Assembly: GCA_023055505.1 (NCBI GenBank)
Contig: JALIRH010000119.1
Coordinates: forward strand, 248,001-312,000
Direction: 5' to 3'
Length of the DNA stretch: 64,000 bases
Source: Callipepla californica brunnescens
Taxonomy: Eukaryota > Chordata > Aves > Galliformes > Odontophoridae
Under the pieces are notes generated by a model. It was not told where the DNA came from, made no database searches, and saw only the letters and a list, made by a program, of their open reading frames with translations. This document shows positions 31,589 to 42,028 of the stretch, one piece after another (within the stretch, counting starts at the first letter, position 1; each line of letters opens with the position of its first letter). Position numbers and translations under genes: made by a program.

Positions 31589-34153
31589 GGGCCACTGTCT
31601 GCCAATTGTTTCTCTGTTATGCCATCCCTTTGCACTGGAAACAGGATGCTCATCCTGTTTGGGTGGATCAGTGGCCCCTTCCTAGTGTGAAACTTTCAGC
31701 GCTTACCTCTCTTGTTGCTAAAGAATTGGAGTTAGGGCACATCAAACCATCTCTTAGTCAGTGGAACACCCCTGTATTTGTTATTAAGAAAAGGTCGGGG
31801 GCATTTCGTTTATTGCATGACTTACGTGCTGTTAATACACAGCTTCTTCCATTTGGCCCAGTTCAGCAGGGCGGTCCTGTCCTATCAGCCATACCAAAGC
31901 AATGGCCAATGGTGGTGATTGATCTCAAGGATTGCTTCTTTTCCATTCCATTGGCTGAGCAGGACAGAGAGGCATTTGCATTTACTGTGCCTTGTGTTAA
32001 TAACGAAAGGCCCGCGGCACGATATCAGTGGCGTGTCCTTCCGCAGGGTATGGTATGTTCTCCAACTATATGCCAGTTGGTAGTAGGAAGGGTCTTAGGA
32101 GACGTTCGCTGTGAATTTCCTCATTGTACCATAGTGCACTATATGGACGACCTCCTACTTGCCGCTCCAAGATATTTAGATTTGCATGCGCTTGAGCACA
32201 AAGTAATCAGGGCTTTGACCACAGTAGGCTTTACTGTGTCAGAACAAAAAATACAGAGAGGTCCTGGAGTAGAATACCTAGGCTACAAATTTGATCTTGA
32301 AACAGTACGCCCAAGTGGTTTGAATATTCAGCCTAGAATTACAAACCTCTGGGATGTGCAGCGTTTGGTTGGGGCCTTGCAGTGGATCAGGAATGCCCTT
32401 GGTATTGCACCCCGTCTAATGAAGCCCTTTTATGATCAGTTAAAAGGGACTGATCCAAGAGAGCACCGCGAAATGAATGCTGAGATGACTGCTGCTTGGC
32501 AGGAGATTCTTCAGTGTTGCATGTACAAACTCTCTTGCACGATGGAAACCTGAAAAGTCACTCGAGCTGGCGATTTCAAGGTGTCAGGTTGGGGCCTCAG
32601 CAATAATAGGCCACACTCTGAACGCAACGCCTAAGCCACTTTGGTGGTTGTTCTCAGTTCAACCTGTACGGGCTTTTACCCCCTGGCTTGAGGTTCTAGC
32701 CGTTTTAATACAGAAATCCCGTCTATTTTCAGTACGGACATTTTCGAGAGAACCTGATACAATCTATTTGCAGGGAGTTTTTCGTAATGTTCAACCCCTT
32801 CCAGAGCCCCTCCTTCTAGCGCTTCAGGGTTATGGGGGGGAAATTGTTTATTCTGATTCATTGACAGTCTTTGATGTAGCACAGCCTCTCAGTATTTCGT
32901 TGTGGCACCGTGTTTCTCTTGCACCGGTGAAAGGTTCGACCTTGTTTACAGATGCCTCTTCCACAACTGAGCAAGGAGCTGTTGTGCGGCAAAATTCCAG
33001 CAATAAGTGGGAGACCATTGTGTTTACCAATCCTTCTGTCAGCGTTCAATTACTTGAAGTACAAGCTGTAGCTATGGCTATTGGGTTATGGCACAATATT
33101 CCTTGTAATATCGTTACTGACTCAGCATTTGTAGCAAGACTAGTTGCCAGGATGGGCTATGAAGGTCTTCCAAGTTCTGAAGCGGCCACTCTCTTAGAAG
33201 AGGCCTTAGCCAGACGTTCAGCACCAATTGCAATTTTGCATGTGCGCAGCCATTCTGAGGTACCAGGCTTTTTCACCACAGGTAATGCGGCTGCAGATAA
33301 GGCGGCAGGCCTGGCAGTTTTCTCCCTTAGAGCTGCTTACGATCTCCATGCATCACTGCACATTGGGGCGAAGGCATTGGCTCGCACATGTTTGATTCCA
33401 TTAGCAAAAGCGCAAAGCGTGATACAAGCTTGCCCACATTGTAATTCAGCGCCAGTGATCGGAGCAGGAGTTAACCCACGAGGTCTTAAGCCATTACAGA
33501 TCTGGCAAACTGATTTTACAATTGAACATAGAATGGCACCGCGATCGTGGCTTGCAGTAACAGTTGACACGGCTTCATCCATGGTTTCAGTCACTCAGCA
33601 TGCAAGATCAAATTCTGCTGCTGCCCAGCATCATTGGGCCACAACGATCGCAGTCCTGGGTCTGCCAGATCAAATTAAGACAGACAATGGTTCCTGCTTT
33701 GTTTCAAAGTCTACCAAAGCATGGTTGGAGGCCTGGGGAATATCTCATAGTACGGGTATTCCCTACAATTCCCAGGGACAGGCAATTGTTGAGCGTGCGA
33801 ATCGTCTCATTAAAGACAAAATCCGTACATTGGGGGAAGGAGAAGGTTATAGAGATGGTATTCCGGTGAAGAGGCAGGCAGAGATCTTGGCAAAAGCCAT
33901 ATATTCGCTTAATCACTTTGAGAGAGGGGACAATAACCGTAGCCCAGTTCATAAGCACTGGCAGCCGAAAATGATATCAGAAGGACCTCCAGTGGTGGTA
34001 AAAACAGAATCAGGGATGTGGGATAAAGGCTGGAATGTATTGGTCTGGGGAAGAGGATTTGCAGCGGTTAAACACCAAGAGACAGAGGAAGTGATATGGA
34101 TACCCTCAAGGAAAATTAAACCTGACATTGCAAATAAAACTAAGAGCAGATAG
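31582..34153 (+). pseudogene. pol: ERV 3 Pol with one frameshift
   Basis: RT part (31582-32553): [37 protein letters not shown] and active site [10 protein letters not shown] (about 32139-32165). The frame changes near 32500-32530, after which a second open frame runs to 34153. This holds RNase H (LFTDASS, LEVQAVAMAIG, VTDSAFVARL), then integrase with an H-H/CPHC zinc site, core aspartates in WQTDFTIEH and KTDNGSCF and glutamate in AIVERANRL, and a C-terminal domain (VWGRGFAAVK). All catalytic residues are visible; a single indel breaks the polyprotein between RT and RNase H. Confidence 0.9.
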
Positions 34154-34180
34154 ACAAATGAAATGATAGATACCTTCAGT

Positions 34181-34203
34181 TTCCCTCCTCTAGGTTCTTC
34201 TAG
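34181..34203 (+). promoter_or_regulatory. Candidate env 3' splice site of ERV 3
   Basis: Pyrimidine run TTTCCCTCCTCTAG ending at 34193, with a second TTCTAG ending at 34203, just before the env frame. Env here has no convincing ATG at its 5' end (the first open codon is GTG), which fits a spliced mRNA that supplies the start codon from gag, as in alpharetroviruses. Inference. Confidence 0.45.
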
Positions 34204-36005
34204 TGGGCCGGAAGCGACGGAAGAAAGATCAACAGCCGATATTGGAGGAACCTGCCACTTCGGATGTAGATGACCCACTGACCAAAAGTGAATGTGACAA
34301 TCAAGTGCAAACGTCCCGGAAACACTCAATGTTTGGCCTAATTGTTGCACTGGGTCTAATTATTACAATTCCATCTGGATTGGGGGTAGTAATGGGACCG
34401 CAGCCAGGTAATGTTTGGATGACTTGGGCAAACCAAACAGGTCGCCAGGACTTTTGTTTAGCCTTACAGTCTGCTACCTCTCCCTTTAGAACTTGTTTAA
34501 TTGGCATCCCTTTAAATTACTCTCGGGACCTTCAATTGTTTGAAAAGTATGTTTCTAATCTTACAAGATGTAAGGACCTTTTTCATGACACCCCAGCTAA
34601 TACATCACGTTGCCTCATACAGCTGTTAAATATGACTAACCCTTGGGCCCCAGATGAGTTGCAGTTACTTGGTTCGGAAGGGGTACCTAACTCACAAGAA
34701 ACTTGTATTGGATTTGCGGGATGGGGGGTAGAAGGACAGTTAGGGGATCCGGTGTTATGGTGGTATTTAAACTCTGCTAACAATCCGTATTGGGATGGCA
34801 AAAATAAGCGTCCAGCTGTTTATACACTTGTCAACCCCACAGATACAAAGACGTTTTCTTGGACAGGCCCCTATTGTGGTTATACGGATAATATAACCCT
34901 ATATAACCGCCCTAACCCCTTTAATTGGACCTCGCGTTCTACCCTGCCTACGGGAGAAACGATGAGCTGGAGTTCAGCTTCCTCCTGCAGTGGTAGTGTT
35001 AGTATGGGGCCAGATGGGCTGCCAATATGTTGGGGGGTAACAGTACAACACGAATCAGCTCAAATTTGAGTGGCCCCTAATCACACTGTATATAGTTGCT
35101 TCCCATGTAAAAAGGGGGAACGCTCGTGCTCAAAAGATTCCAAGTCATGTTGTTGCAACATTACTCAGCCATGGCCTCAGTTTGGCTGGGGGTACCCAAT
35201 TCGAGTGGACGGTGAGGAAGCAGGGAAGTTATGGATGAATGTTTCTAGAGTTTTGCCACCAGGCGTATTCCTGATATGTGGGGACCGTGCATGGCAAGGT
35301 ATTCCGGAAAAAGCGGTGGGGGGACCATGTTATTTGGGGAAACTCACTATCTTGTCACCACAGATGAGAGATTGGGTCCATACTACAAAGGCTACCCTGC
35401 GACATAGAAGAAGATCAATTCACACTTTAACAGAAGACTGCGGGGATGAGGTCCGGTTGTGGGGTCCAACCGCTCGGATATTTGCCTCCATAATATTTCC
35501 AATTGGAACGGCTCACGCATTGAAAGAAATCGAGAGACTAGCCTGCTGGTCAGCTAAACAGGCAAATGTAACCTCTCAACTGTTATCAGACCTTTTAACT
35601 GATGTCGGAAGTATTCGCCACGCAGTACTCCAAAATAGGGCGGCGATTGACTTCTTGCTGTTAGCTCAGGGTCATGGATGTCAGGATTTAGATGGAATGT
35701 GTTGTTTCAACCTTAGCGATCATTCAGAGTCAATGCATAAGAAATTGGAGTGGCTACAACGTCACACAGAAAAGATTACCGTTCAGAGTGATCCCTTGGG
35801 AGAATGGTTGAGAAACGTCTTTGGGAATTGGGCCAGCTGACTGGCACCAATACTCAAATGGCTAGGAGGAGCTTTGTTAACAATTTTGGTAATAATCATG
35901 GTTGTACCGTGTGTATTTAGATGCTTACAAGACTGTTTACAGCGAACATTAGATCAAGCATTTGATCAGAGAATAAGGTATCATAAGGTTAAGGAGAATC
36001 TGTAG
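34203..36005 (+). pseudogene. env: ERV 3 envelope, two in-frame TGA stops
   Basis: One continuous frame from 34203 to the TAG at 36003-36005, interrupted by TGA at 35067-35069 (in SU) and 35838-35840 (before the anchor). A hydrophobic leader (FGLIVALGLIITIPSGLG) precedes SU, which shares NVWMTWAN...DFCLALQSA and [11 protein letters not shown] with ERV 2 and carries many N-glycosylation sites. The furin-type site RHRRRS lies near 35400. TM has [14 protein letters not shown]6CC ([10 protein letters not shown]) and an anchor (about 35870-35915). It resembles EAV-HP type envelopes. With both stops the product would be a truncated SU only. Confidence 0.87.
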
Positions 36006-36195
36006 AACTAACGCATGATAGTTTACTAACTGGTAGAAGAAAGATAGTTTGGGAAATTGCGGACGTGATGTAACGGGTAAAGGCTTGCACCGAGAGGACA
36101 ATGGCATGTTTAGGCGTAGACGGGGCTTTCGGGATGTACGCGGTTAGGGTCCTCTCGGGTTCTAGTAGATTTGCTTAAGCATGGGGAGGGGGAAA
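36006..36195 (+). other. ERV 3 sequence between env and 3' LTR, with polypurine tract
   Basis: The stretch containing GGCGTAGACGGGGCTTTC and the final GGGGAGGGGGAAA (about 36183-36195) strongly resembles, from memory, the region preceding the 3' LTR in avian sarcoma/leukosis viruses. The purine run is the plus-strand primer site. Confidence 0.7.
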
Positions 36196-36583
36196 TGTAG
36201 TTAAGTGAAAAACTTAGAAAGAAGCTGTGGCGGTTACCAGACAGAAATAGGACCCACAGGGGCCCCTTAACTCCTGGGAAACCATGGTAACACTATCTTG
36301 AAGATAAGAGAAAAAGAACAAGTAAGGCCAAATATGGAGAAGACAAGACATGCCACAGATCTATTGGGTAGAGATAACCATAGCATAGATGATTGGAAGT
36401 ACTGTGATGAAGAAGGTTGTAAGAAGAGTGTGTTGCTAACAATAAACGCCATTTGCTGCTCACCGCATCGGTGTATGGATGCAGTCATTTGTCCCGGTCA
36501 GGCGGGTCTTGTGCACAGACTCTAGAGGGACCGTAAATCGTAGGATACACGTTGGGAAAGACAACAAAAGGATAAAGGCAACA
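36196..36583 (+). repeat. ERV 3 3' LTR
   Basis: 388-bp partner of 28863-29250 with about four differences. Confidence 0.94.
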
Positions 36584-37713
36584 TGGCCCCATTGATTCCT
36601 ATGGTCCCATTGATCCCTACGGCCCTGTTGAGTTCTATGGCCCCATTGAGTTCTATGGCTCCATTGAGTTCTATGGCCCCACTGATCCCTATGGCCCCAT
36701 TGATGCCTATGGCCCCATTGATTCCTCTGGCCCCATTGATCCCTAAGGCCCCATTGATTCCTATGGCCCCATTGATTCCTGTGGCCCCACTGATCCCTAT
36801 GGCTCCATTGATCGCTGTGGCACCATTGATCCCTATGGCTTCATTGATCCCTATGGCCCCATTGAGTTCTATGGCCCCATTGATTCCTATGGTCCCATCG
36901 ATCCCTATGGCCCCATTGTTCCCTATGGCCCCACTGATCCCTATGGCCCCACTGATCCCTATGGCCCTATTGATTCCTATTGCCCCATTGATTCCTATGG
37001 TCCCATTGATCCCTATGGCCCCATTGATCCCTATGGCCCCATTGATTCCTATGTCCCCATTGATTCCTATGTCCCCATTGAGTTCTATGGTCCCATTGAT
37101 CCCTATGGCCCCATTGAGTTCTATGGCTCCATTGATTCCTATGGCCCCATTGAGTTCTATGGCCACATTGATTCCTATGGTCCCATTGATCCCTATGGCC
37201 CCATTGAGTTCTATGGCCCCATTGATCCCTATGGCCCCATCGATCCCCATGGCCCCATTGAGTTCTATGGCTCCACTGATTCCTATGGCCCCATCGATTC
37301 CTATGGCCCCATTGATCCCTATGGCCCCATTGATTCCTATGGCCCCATCGATTCCTATGGCCCCATTGATCCCTATGGCCCCATTGATTCCTATGGCCCC
37401 ATTGATTCCTCTGGCCCCATTGATCCCTAAGGCCCCATTGATTCCTATGGCCCCATTGATCCCTATGGCCCCATTGATCCCTATGGCCCCATTGATTCCT
37501 GTGGCCCCATTGATTCCTATGGCCCCATTGATTCCTATGGCCCCTTTGAGTTCTATGGCCCCACTGCTTCCTATAGCCCCATTGATCCCTATGGCCCCAT
37601 TGATCCCTATGGCCCCATTGATTCCTATGGCCCCAGTGATTTTTATGGCCCCATTGAGTTTTATGGCCCCATTGATCCCTGTGGCCCCACTGATCCCTGT
37701 GGCGACATTGATC
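36584..37713. repeat. 18-bp satellite array, block 4
   Basis: About 63 units, same orientation as the others. Ends abruptly at the tail of a CR1 element. Confidence 0.96.
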
Positions 37714-38720
37714 CATAGATTCATAGATTCATGTGGTTGGAAAGGACCTACAAGATCATCTAGTCCAACCATCCTTACACCACTATCCCTACCAACCAAG
37801 CTACTAAATCAAATCCCTCTGCACCTCATCTAAACGCTTCTTCAACAGCGCTAGGGACGGTGCCTCAACCCCCTCCCTAGGCAGGCCATTCCAGTGCCGG
37901 ACCACTCTCTCAGAGAAAAAATTTTTCCTCAAGTCTAATCTAAATCTTCCCCGACACAACTTGTGGCCATTCCCTCTCGTCCTGTCATTAGTTACCTGGG
38001 AGAAGAGGCCAACCCCCTCCTCACCACAGCCTCCCTTCAGGAAGTGGTAGAGTGCAAAGAGGTCTCCTCTGAGCCTCCTTTTCTCCAGGCTAAACAATCT
38101 CAGCTCCCTCAGCCGCTCCTCGTAAGACTTGTGCTCCAGACCCCTCACAGCTTTGTCGCCCTTCTCTGAACACACTCCAGGGCCTCGATGTCTCTCTTGT
38201 AGTGAGGGGCCCAACACTGAACACAGTACTCGAGGTACAGGGGATGATCCCCTCCCTGATCCTGCTGGCCACGCTGTTCCTAATCCAGGCCAGGATGCCG
38301 TTGGCCTTCTTGGCCACCTGGGCACACTGCCGGCTCACGTTGGGCATCAACCAACACCCCCAGGTCCTTTTCCTCTGTACACTCCTCAAGCCGTTCTGCC
38401 CCAAGCCTATAGCATTGCATGGGGTTATTGTGGCCAAATACAGCACCCAGCACTTGGCCTTATTGAACCTCATCCCATTGAGCTCAGCCCAACTGTCTAG
38501 CCTATCCAGATCCCTCTGAAGGGCCTCCCTGCCCTCAGGCAGATCAACACATCCTCCCAACTCGGTGTCATCCGCAAACTTACTGAGGGTGCACTCAATC
38601 CCCTCATCCGGGTCATCAATAAAGAGATTAAACAGTATAGGCCCCAATACCGACCCTTGGGGGACACCACTCGTGACAGGACGCCAGCTGGACTTAACAC
38701 CGTTCGCCACCACGACAGTA
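37714..38720 (-). mobile_element. CR1 LINE, 5'-truncated, minus strand
   Basis: About 1 kb of chicken-repeat-1 type LINE. Its 3' end is the ATTCATAG-like tail at 37714-37733, preceded (on the minus strand) by the familiar GGACTAGATGATCTTGTAGG and CTTTCCAACCACATG. It encodes the end of the reverse transcriptase: [29 protein letters not shown], and the C-terminal [24 protein letters not shown] segment. The frame is broken between these parts, so it is a dead fragment. The tail abuts the satellite directly. Confidence 0.92.
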
Positions 38721-38990
38721 TAAACATATATATCTTTACACAAATATACAAATTTAGATTTTTTTATATAAATATATAAATTTATCTTTCTATATGAATA
38801 CATAAATTTATCTTTTGATGTAAATATATAAAAGTATACTTCTCAAAAGAGCTGTCAGGCTCCAGAACGTGCGGCCCAGGGAGGTGTTGCAGACACCGAC
38901 CCCGGGGCTGTGAAGGAGCGTTTCGCCCTCGCGCTGAGGGCCACAATTCAGTAGAACTGCTGGGGATGGCGTGACCTCGTAGGTTGGGTT
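38721..38990. other. AT-rich repeat stretch and unassigned DNA
   Basis: 38721-38842 is A/T-rich with an irregular repeat of the form AAATATATAAATTTATCTTT. A short part at 38855-38910 (GCGGCCCAGGGAGGTGTTGCAG) faintly resembles a plus-strand CR1 end. No gene seen. Confidence 0.5.
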
Positions 38991-39009
38991 CTCTGAACGC
39001 TGCTGCCAA

Positions 39010-39720
39010 TTGCCCAGCCCTCCAGTTTGGCGAGATCTCTCAGCAGGACATCCTAAGGGAGTCAGGAGCTCACCCCAAATCCGTGCGATCCGCAAACCTG
39101 CTCAGTGTGTGCCACGGTTTTATGATTTTGGGGCATTGGTATTCCACATCGTAACATCATGGAGTGCATGAAGAGTCAAAGAGTCAGGGCTCCAGCTCCG
39201 CGGATCATCAGTAGTTATGGGTGTACCTGTCCCAGAAGAGAACTCCATTCCCCAGAGCACTGTGCGATGCTTTGTATTTTTACGTATTTTCTGCTCAGAG
39301 GAAAAGATATCAACTGCTCGTGTGTCACGGGACGCTCTCTTTCCTTCGGGATCACTTGGCAGTGGGTGCTCGCTGCCGTTCGCCTTCAGCGTTAGCGTAA
39401 GGCCTTCGGTTTATCAGACACTCTCTTGCTCATTTTATTTGATTCATTAGCCTCAATTCCAATTAGATCGTATTAGATTGTGTCATTTTGCTGCCTGAGA
39501 TCTTATTTAGTGAATTAGCTTTCCTCCTCAGATCGTTGCCGCTGCTTTGTTCCTAGGCCCATCTCCCTTTTCCCTTTCCCCTTTCCTGGGCCGTGGGTCC
39601 CCCACACCAGTGGTCGTGGAATCGTGCTGACTCAGCCCGGTAAACCGTTGACAGCGTGCCTTCAGGTCCCGCACCCAGGTCAATTATGAAAGCATTACGA
39701 ACCACTGGCCGTGAGATTTC
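39010..39720 (-). mobile_element. Old CR1 fragment split by a solo LTR
   Basis: 39010-39108 (GATCCGCAAACCTGCTCAG) and 39654-39720 (CCAGGTCAATTATGAAAGCATT) align by eye with successive parts of the minus-strand CR1 at 38500-38640. They are separated exactly by the LTR at 39110-39653, so the LTR was inserted into an older, more diverged CR1. Confidence 0.6.
39110..39653 (+). repeat. Solo LTR of the ERV-L element A family
   Basis: 544 bp on the plus strand, starting TGCCACGGTTTTATGATT and ending GTTGACA. It shares GGTATTCCACATC, TTCCCCAGAG, GGGTGCTCGCTGCCGT and GTTAGCGTAAGGCCTTCGG with the LTRs of element A. Flanks GTGTG and GCGTG differ at one base, fitting a decayed 5-bp duplication. Older than element A. 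Confidence 0.82.
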
Positions 39721-40168
39721 TGTTCTCCCACGGCTAGCTGCCGTCGCAAGGCCGGCCCAGCTCCGTGCTTCGTTAGCGCCAGGGACTTGCTGGAGCAGAT
39801 CATTGGAAGCCACGGTTACAGGTTGACAAAGAACTGTAATGGTGGCTGTGATGCTGAGAAATCCCTTCTTTGTCTCACAAAGCAGAAAGGCCATGCCCTG
39901 ATCCCCGGAGCCATGGAGGGGAGATCCTGTCCCTCATGCTGGCACAGGGCCCTTCCTGGGGCATTGAGATGGAGGCTTGTGTGATGTCAAATGAAAGACA
40001 AGGGAACAGCAGCACTCTGCATGGGGTGCAAGATATTGCGAGGCCCAAGTCCCACGTGGGCAATGTGTCTCATCATAGGATTTGGATGTGAGAAGGGCCC
40101 AGTCTGAACAAGCACTCAATCACAATGGAACTTTGAACTTCAGATCTCTCAGGCTCAAGGTGGAGGGA
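39721..40168. other. Unassigned unique DNA
   Basis: Several short open frames on both strands with no recognisable domain; I see no gene. Confidence 0.4.
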
Positions 40169-40504
40169 TGTATGGGAACTGCTGAATCACGGCCTGAACC
40201 ACTGATGGATCACCTGAGGCAAGCCCTGAGTCAGCTGCAGGGGCACAACTGAGTGTGATTGGAAGGGGTGCAGTTTGACTCCACCTCTCCCAGACCCCAT
40301 TGAAGGGCTGACCACCACCGGCGGGGAAGGATCTCTGGTTGGAGATCCCTCCCTGGTGGAGTTATCGGCAAGCCTCAACCATCACCAAGGTGAGCCAATC
40401 TCTTCTGCTATTTGTTTGTATACCATCTACTTAAAGCCTACCGAAAATATACCGCCTTTCGCACCATTTCCTTGAGTGCTTTCCTCGGGGTTATTTGACC
40501 TACA
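40169..40504 (+). repeat. Solo LTR, unassigned ERV family, copy 1
   Basis: 336 bp, TGTATGGGAACTGC...TTGACCTACA. It matches 46977-47323 along its whole length, with shared blocks such as CACGGCCTGAACCACTGATG and CACCTCTCCCAGACCCCATT. TG...CA ends and length suggest a solo LTR. No clear target duplication. Confidence 0.65.
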
Positions 40505-41889
40505 GAGGTGGTTTGTTTTCCTGCTCCAGCAATTAATCGGACAGGCCTCGGTGCCCCGATCCTTTAAAAAAAAAAAACCCTCCAATCTTTCAAACTTTGC
40601 GTGGACCGCTCCTCATCTTTCTGCATCACTTAGAGAAAAAGAAGAAGTCATTCTCTTTACGGGATTACTGTCACCATATTAAGAATCCTTTCCATCTCAC
40701 ACGTGCGGAAGAGCTCCTTCACCTCCTTGAATACTTTTAGCCCTCCTTTTGATGCCTAATGAAGTTGTAATCAATCCTTTGCAGCATTGCATCTCCCACT
40801 TTGTCATCCTGTGATGCATGAGGGCAGCTGAGCCTTATGGTTTTAGGTAAGCGAGAAACAGTTCTTGTCGTTAAGGGCACGCTTTTCTTTCACACTTTGA
40901 AATGCCGTTTCTCAGTCCTTAAAAGCATTCCCTTCTTCACCGACCGTGGCTTGTGAAGAAGGAAAGTCAGCTTTAGGATGTTTGGGATTTTGTTTTTAGG
41001 CCACACTGATCGACTCGGCGCTTCTTAGGAATTACCCATTTATTACTTAGGCAGAAATTGACGACAGGAAAATGCTCAGCGGGAATGCCAGGTTTGGCAC
41101 ACCCGGATCAGAAATCCCAAAACCTGCACGATTTCTGACTTCTTTGTGTTTGATGCACCGTTACCTCTGCCAAACGAAGGCAAGACGCTGATTATGAGAC
41201 GACGGTAAATGTGACGTGCCAGGAACGCGTTACAAAGAGAACAGTTCCGTGGTAAAACAGTGAAGGAAGGATAACCACGCAATGGCCCCAACATCTTGTT
41301 TGTTGGAACTGCTGCTCCGTTGAGCTGCCATGCACCTATTTTGAAGGCATGTGGTTTGGCTAATATTTCACAATTGCACATATTTTTTTTTCATGTTATC
41401 CTGTATAGGATGTATACGTTGTCTGCATGCATATGCAGGACATCCCAGAATACACAGCTGCTGTGTCGCAACAGCTCAGTGCTCTCTGCTGCTGACCAAC
41501 AGTGCTTTCTCACTGCGCTCTCCTACGTACACACAGTGATATAAAATACCTAACGCCACACAAGAAACACCAGCTTTTTCACAAGTGTTTACCGCACAGA
41601 AAAAAGAAAAAAACAAAAACAAATGCATGCCAGCAGTGAACGCTCACAATGGCAAGCTGAACTGTTCGTCATCCCTTGGTCTGCACCTCAGGCGGATTCT
41701 CCTGGAGTTGCGTCTGAGTGCTTTTGAAGACCGGCACGCCTTTGCAGACAAGCTGAGGTACGGCTGTAAGGCCTGTGGGAAGAGGAGCTGGGAGCAATGG
41801 GTGCTCTCTAGGGGACAAGGGGAGGGCCGGGGTCCATCACCTTAGCCAGCACCGGGGCAGCCAGGGGCACCGGAGCAGCCACAGGGGCC
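40505..41889. other. Unassigned unique DNA
   Basis: Contains an A-run near 40567 and short open frames only. No gene, RNA or repeat recognised. Confidence 0.4.
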
Positions 41890-42028
41890 CATCCCTAGCG
41901 CTGTTCAAGAAGCATTTAGATGAGGTGCTAAGGGATTTGATTGAGTAGTTTGGTGGGTAGGGATGGTGGTAGGAGGACGGTTGGACTAGATGATCTTGTA
42001 GGTCCTTTCCAACCTCATGAATCTATGA
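41890..42028 (+). mobile_element. CR1 3'-end fragment, plus strand
   Basis: About 140 bp including GCGCTGTTCAAGAAGCATTT and GGACTAGATGATCTTGTAGG, ending AATCTATGAAA. It is the same CR1 end as at 37714 in the opposite orientation. Confidence 0.85.

Larger units (their letters stand above)
28863..36583 (+). mobile_element. ERV 3: EAV/alpharetrovirus-like provirus, tRNA-Trp primed
   Basis: A 7.7-kb plus-strand provirus. Two 388-bp LTRs differ at about four sites (near 1%). TGGCCC on both sides (28857-28862, 36584-36589) fits a 6-bp target duplication, the size used by alpharetroviruses. Gag, env and the sequence preceding the 3' LTR resemble the ASLV/EAV group. Gag has two frame changes, pol one, and env two in-frame TGA codons, so it is not competent as read here. 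Unlike classical alpharetroviruses, protease lies in a -1 frame relative to gag. Confidence 0.93.

Noticed and set aside
38855..38930. An additional plus-strand CR1 fragment
   Set aside because: Similarity is limited to a short GGCCCAGGGAGGTG stretch that is too short to support a call.
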